64,000 nt of DNA from Prorocentrum cordatum (Eukaryota; Sar; Dinophyceae; Prorocentrales; Prorocentraceae), in assembly GCA_963575745.1 (NCBI GenBank), contig CAUYUJ010015760.1:956147-1020146 (forward strand), written 5' to 3'. Position numbers and translations under genes: made by a program. Shown piece after piece: positions 43,651 to 53,300 of the stretch. Position 1 is the first letter of the stretch. Every line of letters begins with the position of its first letter. The notes under the pieces are model-generated. The model had not been told where the DNA came from. It ran no database searches and saw only the letters and a program-made list of their open reading frames with translations.

Positions 43651-43831
43651 ACTTGGTGGACCCATGCAATTGATCTAAACCCAGAACGTACCCCTAAATA
43701 CAAGCACCGTTTGGAACGTATATATTTATGCAGCAGAGTGAAAGGGCCGAACGGTCATTCACTGTCCCTGGGTGTATGGCTGAAGTGCGGTCTGAGTATG
43801 GTTTTGTGGCCCGTTGCATTCGCATTCTTGA

Positions 43832-43872
43832 TATATATATATACATACATATATATGTATATATGTAGTTAT
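43832..43872. repeat. AT-rich microsatellite
   Basis: (TA)n with ATACATACATATATAT, an AT island in GC-rich surroundings. Confidence 0.9.
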
Positions 43873-45039
43873 GTATTGTTCATCCCCCACCGGTGGACAT
43901 TGTGTTATTCAATTACAGTGCCCCCTCGGGCTCGCACCTTGCTTTTTAGCAGGGCAAATTTTCCTGCTCAACCTGTGCCCATGGCCCCCAGCTACAACAA
44001 CTGCTCCCGCCGGATGCTTCCTCACACGTTATTCCAAACTCGCGCTCTCGCGCGGGACTTCCTCACAATGTATGCAGGAGTCGCGCTCTCACGTGGTAGT
44101 TCCTCGCAATTTATACAGACGCCGCGCCCTCGACACTCAGGAATCACGCTCTCGCTTGGGGCATGTATCGCGATTTACTTGGGAATCGCGCTATCACTAG
44201 AGGCGCCCTCACGATCCATGCAGAACTCACGTCTCAGCAACCCGCGTGCTGGACCTGGCCGCCTGGGCCCGCCTTCCCGACCCGCTTGTCAGAGTCTGCC
44301 CGCCCGATCTGCCCGTCGTGTTCTACCACGTGTTTTCTGCTCATAGCCCCCCTCCTGCTAATCCTTCTCCCTCCCCCTTCCATGCGTCTTCTCTTCCCCT
44401 GTTTTAGGGGTTGCGCTAAATGCACGTGGCAGGTAAGAAAGATACACCCCACGGGGGCACGATCGAAGACGAAGAGGGAGGGCACCAAGGCTTCGGGATA
44501 CACGTGTTGAATAGCACGTGATCAGATAGGGAGGAGCAGTCTTAACATGTGTGTTGGTGTTGTTGTCGCTGCTGTTGTTGTTGGTGTTGTTGCTGTTGAT
44601 GAACTCTCACTATGGATAAGTATTGCTGATCCCTCTTCTGGCGCACATTGCGTTTTTTAACTGAAGTGCCCTCCCGGCGCTCGCACCCTGTTTTCTATCA
44701 GGGAAAGAAAAGTATTCCTCCTCAAATTGTGTTGTTGACCCCCGGTTTACAACAACAGCGGCTCCCGCTTCATATTTCCTCAAGATTTACTCCAGTCCCC
44801 CCCTCCCGCTTGAGACTTCGCAATTTACTCAAGAATCGCGCTCCCGCCAGAGACTTCTTCGCACTTTACTCAGGCGCCGCGCTCTTGCCATTCAGGAATC
44901 ATGCGTTGGCTTGGGACTTCGTCAAACATACTTAGGAATCGCTCTCTCGCTGGAAACTTCCTGGCTAATCACGCAGAGCTCACGATCGATTCGCCCGGTC
45001 GGCCCGCCCGTCAGGGTCATGCCTTTCGTGCCCCATGCT

Positions 45040-45425
45040 CGCTCGCGCCCCTTGTGCCTCATTGCTGCCCTTCGTGGCCCTTCGTAGCCCAGTCGCTGCC
45101 CTTCGTAGCCCCGATGCTGCACTCAGTGGCCCCTCGCTGCCCTTTGCGGCCCATGTATACGCCTTTCGTGCCCCCCAGTCGCTCGTGCCCTCAGTGGCCC
45201 CCTCGCTGCTCTTTGTCACCCATATATACGCCTTTCGTGGCCCCCAGTCGCTCGTGCCCTCAGTGGCCCCATTGCTGCCCTCAGTGGCCCCATTGCTGCC
45301 CATGTGCCTCTCCCCGCTGCCCTCAGTGGCCCCCTCGCTGCCCCTTGTGGCCCATAGATTCGCCCTTCGTGGCCCACAGTCGCTCGTGCCCTCAGTGGCC
45401 CCATTGCTGACCTTCGTTGCCCCGG
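45040..45425 (+). repeat. CCCTCAGTGGCCCC minisatellite, unit 2
   Basis: Degenerate ~21-bp copies such as GCTGCCCTCAGTGGCCCCAT. Confidence 0.85.
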
Positions 45426-45482
45426 CGTAGGCCCCTGTGCTGTTCGGCCGCATGTTTTCTGCTCCTAGCCCCCCTCCTGCTA

Positions 45483-45516
<34 letters not shown>

Positions 45517-46159
45517 ATCTCGTGTTCCATCCTCCTCTCTCCCCTTTGTCCCTTCCTTCCATCCATGCTCTCTTCCCCTCCCTTAGGTGCTGCACGACAT
45601 ACACGTTGCAGGTAAGAAAGATATATCCCCAAGGGGATACGTCGAAGACGAAGAGGGTGGGTATCGAGGGTTTGAGATACCTGTGTTGGGTGGCACGCGA
45701 GCAGATTAGAGCGAACAGTCTTAAACTGATTGCTGCTGTTGTTGTTGTTGAACTCTCAGTACTGAAGAATAAGTATTATTGATCCCCCATCCGGTGCACA
45801 TTATTTTTTCAATTGAAATGCCCTTCCCGGCGCTCGCACCTTGTTTTCTAGCAGGGAAAGTCTTGAGGCTCAAACGTTGGCATCCAGGTTGCAACAACAA
45901 CGGCTCCCGCTTGAGACTTCCTCACAATTTAGCCAGGACCCCCGCTCCCGCCTGAGACTTCCTCGTTTGTTATGCAGGAGTCGCGCTCTCGCTTGGGACT
46001 TCCTTACAATTTAATCAGGAGTCGTTCTCTCGGCGTTATGGAGTCGCGCTCTCGCTGGGGATGTGTGTTGCCGCGCTCCCGACACTCAGGCACCCAGGAG
46101 TTGCGTTCACGCTTAGGACTACCTCACATATTATTTCGAACTCTGGATCTCGCTGACCG

Positions 46160-46995
46160 CCCTGGCCCCGTTGCAGCCCTTCGTGGTCCACTCGCTGCCC
46201 TTCGTGGACCCGTTGCAGCCCTTCGTGGCCTTCGCTGCCCTTCGTGACCCCGTTGCAGCCCTTCGTGGCCCCCTCGCTGCCCTTCGTAGCCCTGTTGCAG
46301 CCCTTCGTGGCCCCCTCGCTGCCCTTCGTGGCCCCGTTGCAGCCCTTCGTGGCCCCCTCGCTACCCTTCGTGGCCCCGTTGCAGCCCTTCGTGGCCCCCT
46401 CGCTGCCCTTCGTGGCCCCGTTGCTGCCCTTCGTGGCCCCCTCGCTGCCCTTCGTGGCCCCGGTGTATCCTCGTGGCCACGTTGCAGCCCCTCGTGGCCC
46501 CGTTGCAGCCCTTCGTGGCCCAGTTGCAGCCCTTCGTGGCCCCCTCGCTGGTCTTCGTAGCCCCGTTGTAGCCCTTCGTGGCCCCCTCGCTGCCCTTCGT
46601 GGCCCCGTATAGGTATGCCTTTCCTGGCCCCCGCTCGTTCGCGCCCGTCGTAGCCCCATATGCATGCCCTTCATGGTCCCCTTGCTGCCCTTCGTGGTCC
46701 CGTTGCTGCCCTCAGTGGTCCCGTCCTTGCCCTCCGCGGCCCAATATACGTACATATGCCCCTCGTGGCCCGCATTCGTTCGCGCCGGTCGTGGCCCCAT
46801 GTGCATGCCCTTCGTGGCCCCACTGTCGCCCTTTGAGGCCCCTTCGCTGTCCTACGTGACCCAGTTGCTACCCTCAGTGGCCCCGTCGTTGCCGTCTGTG
46901 GCCCCGCATTATCTGCCCTTCGTGCCCCCGCTCGTTCGCGCCCGTCGTGGCCCCATACGCATTCCTTTCGTGTCCCCGCTGTCACCTTTCGTGGC
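46160..46995 (+). repeat. 21/42-bp minisatellite, unit 3
   Basis: Alternating CCGTTGCAGCCCTTCGTGGC and CCCTCGCTGCCCTTCGTGGC halves, most regular from 46240 to 46460. The Pro/Phe/Val-rich frames are repeat translations. Confidence 0.95.
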
Positions 46996-47300
46996 CTAAT
47001 TCGTGCCCTTCGTGGCCCTGCTGTCCTTCTCTCTCTCGCTCTCGCTTTTGCTCGTCGTCGTCGCCGTCGTCGTCGTCACGTCGTCGACGTTGTCGTCGTC
47101 GTGGTCGGTCCCCTGTCCGTTCCTCTTGGGGTCAGGTTGCCGCCGATCAGCGCTGCCGCTGGCCAGGCCGACGGTCCGCGGCCGCCCCGCCGCTTGCCGG
47201 GGCCCGGCCTGCAGGGAAGAAAAGTATACCCCCCAAAAGAGGTGCGATCGAAGACGAAGAGGGCGGGCATCGAGGGTTTGGGAAATACGCATGCGCAGAG

Positions 47301-48339
47301 ACGCGCTCGTACTACTGAGATTCATGGACACTCCAACTCATTCACATTTAGATTCACTCCCAGACCGTCAATACTCAAGCCCGTGAATTTTCGACAATTC
47401 TTGCGCTTAGACACTCACGGCGGAGAGGTCCACGCTCATTGATGCACATATGAAAAGATCCGCGCAGTGAAACATTTGATGAATTCTCACTGCTGAAGGA
47501 TAATCTAAAGGCTGCCGCCTCTGCCGCCGACCCCAAAGGAGGTTTAGGAGGATTATGGGTAGCAGGTGTACCGGCCGGTGCATCATCGGTCGGAGGGATG
47601 GCAGGGTGAGGATGACGATCATGAAGGGGAGCAGGAGCAGGAGGAGGAGCAGGAGGAGGAGGAGGACGACGACGACGACCATGTCGGGGCGTCGACAGAG
47701 CCTCGGGAAGAGGGGGCGATGCGCGCGACGGGGTGTGGCCCGGGAGGGGGGCTGTTAGAAATATTGCACAAACTTTACTAGACAGCACTTGGCATACTAG
47801 CACGCCTCAATGTTCCATGAATCGGAAGGCCTGGGGTATGGGGGTTGGCCTTTGTTCATTGCAACTTCGTGGCACGTTCCTCAAGCAAGCCACAGAATTT
47901 CTGGAGCGATGTCCCCCCCCTGGTGTTTCCGGCGGGGGGGTGGGGGGGAGTGGTGACAACATCTCACACGCTAATGATTCCAAGGGGTGGGCGGATTCCT
48001 ACTAGAGTCGGGACCTCGTTCTGAAACCGCCGCGCCGTGCGCCTATCCGCTCCTTTCTTCCTCGTCGTCCCGGGATGCCTTTCCCCGGTGGCCCCCGGTG
48101 CCCCTCCGAAACCCGACTTGGTCCGAAACTTTCCAAGGGACAGGTTTTCAGTTCATCCCTGGTTCGCTGACGCGTAGGGATGACTACCCCACCCCTCCGT
48201 CCCTGGCTAATTGACTTTTCAGGCTGTTGGCTAAGCCAAAGCCAAGCCAAATTCTGATCCGGCCGGCTTGGCAGGCCCTGCCCGGCAGCCCCTCGGATCA
48301 AACATCCAGTCAGCCTTCGGGATCAAACAGCGAATTGGC
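47301..48339. other. No supported gene
   Basis: Contains a GGAGGA/GACGAC patch at 47625-47690 and short G/C runs near 47930-47950. No gene is seen. Confidence 0.35.
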
Positions 48340-48520
48340 TAGCCCGAGACATCCTCGCAATTTTATTCACGCGGGCTCCCACCGCCCGAGACATCCCCGC
48401 AACTCCAATTGGCTAGCCCGAGACATCCTCGCAATTTTCGTCAAGCGGGTTCCCGCCGCCCGAGACATCCCCGCAACTCTTCACATCGAGGCCGCCGCCG
48501 CCCGAGACATCTTCGCAACT
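48340..48520 (-). repeat. Five clustered dispersed-motif copies
   Basis: CCCGAGACATCCTCGCAA or close variants occur near 48341, 48388, 48416, 48459 and 48501. They alternate with CGCGGGCTCCCACCG-type spacers and GGCTAGCCCGAG. Confidence 0.8.
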
Positions 48521-49221
48521 AGCTCTACTCGTGCGGGCCCGACGGCGACGACGACGACGACGACGACGGTAACGACGATAAGGACGATAGACGTCTCTTC
48601 TATCCGCCCCCAGACCTCCGATCGTCATGACCTTTCTCGCGGCGGGGGCCTGCCCTCGGGGCTCTTGACTCCTCTTTCCTTGGGACCGGCCTCTCGCCCC
48701 GGGTTAGCTTTTCAGGGCCCCCTGGCCCGAAAGCGGCCCCCGCGGGACGACGTGGCAATTAGCCCACTGAGGGCAAAACAATTTCATTCATTGCGCCTTC
48801 GGTTTGCATTCAGTGAGCTCCTTGCTTTCAGGGCAAAGAGAAAGAAAACAACGCCCATCGTGAGTTTTGTTGCGGCGCCTGGAGGTGTGGGTCTCCGCCC
48901 CCTTGGGGGCTTGCCGTTCGGCCTGCCGCAGAGAAGCGAGGTCCGTGGCCCCGTGCTGACCGATGCCCGCCCCGCTCCGCCCCGCTCCTCCTCCCCCTCA
49001 CTCGTGCTCCCGCTCTCGCCTCCTCCTCTCCTCCTCCCCTCCTCCCCTCGTCCCTCCTCCTTCCTAGGCCCCTTTCCTCCTCCTCCTGCTCCCCTCCCTC
49101 CGCATCCCTCCCTCCCTGTCATCCTCTTCCCTCCTGAGCTAGCGCAAGGGACTGTACACTGTCGCGGTGCTTCTCTTTCTCTTTCCTCCCGCTCGTCCCT
49201 CTCCTCCATTCTTCCTTCCTG
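48521..49221. other. No supported gene; CT-rich tract
   Basis: (GAC)n near 48541-48570 and a strongly pyrimidine-rich tract at 48975-49215 (CTCCTCCCCTCCT). Confidence 0.4.
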
Positions 49222-49243
49222 TCCATAGCCATTTCGGCTCAAG
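49222..49243 (+). other. Decayed DinoSL relic (20 of 22 bases)
   Basis: Ends with GCCATTTCGGCTCAAG; it differs from the consensus only at positions 4 and 14. The following bases (CGAGCC, ten others, AGGCCCTCG) match those after the exact relic at 32572-32593. It may mark a second retrocopied mRNA, though I find no convincing gene downstream. Confidence 0.75.
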
Positions 49244-49859
49244 CGAGCCGCGTTTCGGGAGGCCCTCGCACTCCTGCCCCTCCTCATTCCTCCTCCCCTC
49301 TGCCCCGCCGACTGCGGAGGACTTAGGGCTTTCAGATAGAGTTTCGAACTTCGGGCCTCGAGGATTTGGGTTCGAAGCTTTTTAGGCTCTCGGGGGCCCT
49401 CCTCGTCGCCGCGGCTGGACGCAGCTCGGAAAACTGGTACGTTCGGACCCCGGGAGGGGTCCAGGGGCCTGTTTTGAACGGATTTTGGCCGAGGGGGGGT
49501 GTGGATATCGTGGCCGAGGCCATGAAATCTCCCGGACATCGTGGCCTCCTCTTGTCTCAAGGCGTCCCCTGGCCCCTCCTCCATCGGCCAAGCACGTGCC
49601 TCCGGCCATTATTTGCTAACCCCGCGTTTGGACGCCTACGAGTGGAAAAGAAGGGAAACCCCCAGATCCTCACGACCCGGAGGTTTTCGTCCGTCTTTCA
49701 GCCCCCGGGGGCCTTCGACGGGCCCCGCGACCGTCAATGATGAGGGTGATGATGATGATGATGACGGTGATGATAAAGGCCTCATCTTGAAGGCCTCTTG
49801 AGCGGTGGATTGTACGCCAGGCCACCTGCATACGGCGGCCGCTCAATAGTGAAGCGGCG
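49244..49859. other. Sequence after the second leader relic, no gene recognised
   Basis: Short open frames only. It could be the body of a decayed retrocopy, but composition gives no clear reading frame. (GAT)n-like sequence lies near 49740-49775. Confidence 0.3.
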
Positions 49860-49879
49860 TGTTGCGTGTAAGAGTATGC

Positions 49880-50165
49880 AGGAAGAGGTAGGGGTGGGGG
49901 TAGGAGGAAGTAGGAGGAGGTAGGAGGAAATTGGGAGAGGTAAGTGGAGGTAGGATCAGGTAGGAGGTAGGAGGCGGTAAGAAGAGGTTGGATGAGGTTC
50001 GAAGACACAATGGCGTGGAGGTGGAGGTAGGAGGAGGTAGGGGGAAGGTCGATAGAGTAGGAAAGGGTTCGAGGAAGTAGGAGGTGGTGGGATGAGGCAG
50101 GAGAGGGATGGAGGTGGTGCAGGAGGTGGGATTTGTAAGGAACCATAGGTGGAAGTAAGAGGAAG
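49880..50165 (+). repeat. GGAGGTA minisatellite
   Basis: Purine-rich AGGAGGTAGGAGG repetition just upstream of the Helitron gene. The complement gives Ser/Tyr/Pro-rich frames of no coding value. Confidence 0.85.
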
Positions 50166-50390
50166 GAGGATCAGGAGAACGCAAAAAAGTGGAGGGACAA
50201 CGATGGGAGAAATGGGAGGGCGAAGACGGATGACGACAATGGGGCCAGCCAAGGCAACGAGAGTTCAAGCGGCATGCACCCTTGTTCATTCTGTCACGCC
50301 GCGTGCTTCAGGCTCAAGCCTTGAGCGGCTGCAGCTGGCTCCCCTCCTGTGGGCCTTCCCCGAGGGGCCGCGGGAGCGCGGGGCGCGGCG

Positions 50391-53300
50391 ATGAAGGTTT
50401 TACCGGTTGCGCCTAAAAGCAACCGCGGGCTTTACCGGTTGGGCCATAACCAACCGAGGGTTTTACCGGTTGTACCACAATCAACCGAGGGAGCGCCGGT
50501 GTCCATAAGCCGGTCCCCCGGAAACGGGGTGGTTCGTGGCGTGTGTCAGCAATGGCACGCCCGCGTTCCTGCATGGGCCTTCGGGTCAGCCGGTGTCAGG
50601 CCGGTCCCCCGAGAGGGGTGTGTCGTGGCGGGGTCCTCCGGGGCTTTGCCGCGTCGCTGCGTAAATCCACGACCGAAATGTTCTGCTTTGTGGTGGGCCC
50701 GAGTGACCAGCTCTCGGAATGGGCGGGCTGAAAGGGGGAAGCTATCGCGATTTTGCGGAGACAGGCCCTGGTGGATTGGTCCCATGACGTTTCGTGCACA
50801 CAGTAGACGGGGGAAACTATCGCGAATTTTGTGCGGTGTGGGAGAGACAGGTGACGGAAGGCCGTTACCAGGAAGACCCCGCTGTCTGTCTCCGAAGAGT
50901 AGAAGGGGGAAACTATCGCGTTTTTTTTCGCAGGCGCGTCTTCGGGAGGGTACAAGTAGGAAACTATCGAGATTCGCGTCCCAGGTTCGTCCTCTCGACG
51001 ATAGACGGAGGAAACTATCGCGAATTTGTCCACAGGCGCGTCTTCTAGACAATGGAAGGGGCAGACGATTGCGATTTTGTTCCCAGGTTCGTCCTCTGAA
51101 TGAGAGAAGGTGGAAACTATCGCGGCTCTATGCAGAAACGCGTCCACTGGACGACAACATGAAGAAACTCCCGAGGAGGAGTTGGCCACAGGCGCTTTCT
51201 CCACACGATACAAGGGGGAACATATCGCGAACCGTCTTTTTGGAGCGTGCGCTAGAAGACAGGAGGGGAGAGCAACGGCGAATTTCTGCCCAGACGCGCC
51301 CATCGAGCGACAGACAGGACAGACTAGCACGCTTTGCTTCGCAGACGCGTCGTATGACCGATGGAAGGGGGAAATGCTCGCGGATTCTCTGTAGGTTTGG
51401 TCCAGCCAACGCGTGGCGCGAGGGACGGAAATCGATTCGAAGAATGGTCCGATCGTCAGTGCCAGAGACGGGGGTTCTGCGAAGCTCCGAGGAGGGTCGC
51501 GCGTGGCGTCTGGGAGACGCGGGCAAGGCAGCCGTGAAACGCTGGTGCCCTGCAGGTGACGGGTCGCGACTACAGCGATGGATATCTCGAAGGCGATCGT
51601 GGCGGGATCGGAGAACACGCATAGTCGGCCATGTAGCGGACGTTAGTAGGGAAGACGGAAAAGGAGGAGGAGGAGGAGGAGGAAAAGAAGGAAAAGGAAG
51701 GGCCTGCGGCCGCCAGAGCGCAGCTGCGAGGACGTGCGTTGCTCGGACGCGCGACAGGTGCACGGCTGTGATGAGAGCCCCGAGCGGGAGGAATGGCTCC
51801 GAAAGGCAGTCGGACGACGTCGTGGACGCTTCGTTCTTCGACGTGCTGCGCACAGTCCTTTTCGTTGCACTCGGGCATGCTTCGAATGCGTGTGGGTTGT
51901 GGCGTATCGCGGCGTGGATGTCGGGCCGCGAAGCGCGCCGTGTCGGGGGCGCCCGCAGAGCTCGCGTGCGTCGTGCGCCGGGAATTGGCGTGAACCGGAA
52001 GGTGCACCACCAGGGTCGGGGCAATAGCGAGTGGATTGAGTGCGTTGCGATGTGCGCAAGCAGCGGTGGCGCGCCCGTGGAGACACTAGGTGACGGAATG
52101 CTACGGGTTGCTGTCGCGTGGATGGCGTACGTGACATGCGCACCGACGACGTCTGTGGCGACACTCGCGGCAGACGAAGCAACCGTGGGGTCCTGGGAAA
52201 ATAAGTGCTTGCAAGATGCCGTAGCGCGTATGCAGCGCGGTCGTTGGCGCCGAGAAGCATTGCGATTCTTTTCGAGAGAGTGCCCCAACAATGCATTGTC
52301 GGGTGCGGGCGGAGTGGACCCCGTACCAAAACAGAACGTGGACGCGGTCCAGCGGTGGCTGTGCCAGCAGAAGGCTTTCGCGTGGGTCTACGAGGCAGAA
52401 AAAGTCGCGGATCTTCTGGAGGAGGGAGCCCGTTTGAGGTGGCGACTTGGTGATGCGAATGGCCGCTGCGTCGGGTCTGCCGTTTGGCTGTCCGAAGGAC
52501 ATGTAGTTCGCGTCGCTCATGGGCACGGCGTACTGAGCGGGATGGAAGGTGACCCTGTGCGGGCCCCGTGGCGACGTTCCGCGGCTGGCGCCAGTCGTGG
52601 CGGCAAGAATGGGGCGCTGGCGGCAGGCAATAGCGCGAGCGCGAGTACTGGGCTGCAGCATGACGGTTGCCCTGTCGTCATGGGTGACGGATGCTTTTCC
52701 GAGAGAGTTCGGGCACTCGTTAACCGTCGGTATCGAAAGATGCTCACCAGCGGCCAGGGCGGCGCTTGTGGAATTAATGCGTTGTTCGGCACGGCCAGCC
52801 CAGATGGCCTGCGGCACGCCGATGCGAGAGGTTTCTTGCGACGGACGCTCGGCGAGACTGCAGAAGAAGTGCGCCGAAATTGCCGCAATGCTCGAGCGCT
52901 TGATGAGCTGATGAACTCGGCGTGGAAGCATGTGATCAAGCCGCAGGCGGAACAGCATGCTGGTCTGAACGATCGGAATCTGGGCATGCTGGCGGAAGAA
53001 AAGAGATTGTGGGAGAAAATAAAGGGGAACCGCCATGTCATGAATGCCTGTGTGTGCGCCGTGAAGCAAGAGAGTGAAGCGTTGTCGGTCTTCGAGCAGA
53101 AGCGACGCGAAGTTGCAAGTGCGCTGAGAAACTTATGCGGGAACGACATGAAAGATGTTTTTCTGCGCCCGCTGCTGACTCACATGGGCATTCTTGACGA
53201 CTACGAATGCATAGGCAATGACGGGCAATGGAAGATCGACGTCGCTGGCACAGACACAGAGCTCGGGCAGCATTACCGCCGCGGCATCGTGGAGTACTGC

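Larger units (their letters stand above)
43880..47300 (+). repeat. Higher-order tandem repeat, three units of ~0.75-1.5 kb
   Basis: Units begin near 43880, 44625 and 45780 with a shared head (CCGGTGCACATT, TTCAATT, CGGCGCTCGCACCTTG, TAGCAGGGAAA, CAACAACAACGGCTCCCGCT). A run of CGCTCTCGCTTGGGACTTCC elements follows. Each closes with GTAAGAAAGATA, CGAAGACGAAGAGGG and CGAGGGTTTG-type sequence near 44430, 45610 and 47215. The second and third units also hold a CCCTTCGTGGCCCC minisatellite. Confidence 0.8.

Noticed and set aside
50305-50330. Third spliced-leader relic (GGCTCAAG 31 bp upstream of the GTG at 50349)
   Set aside because: Only eight bases match; the upstream GTAGCCATTTT part is absent, so chance is likely.
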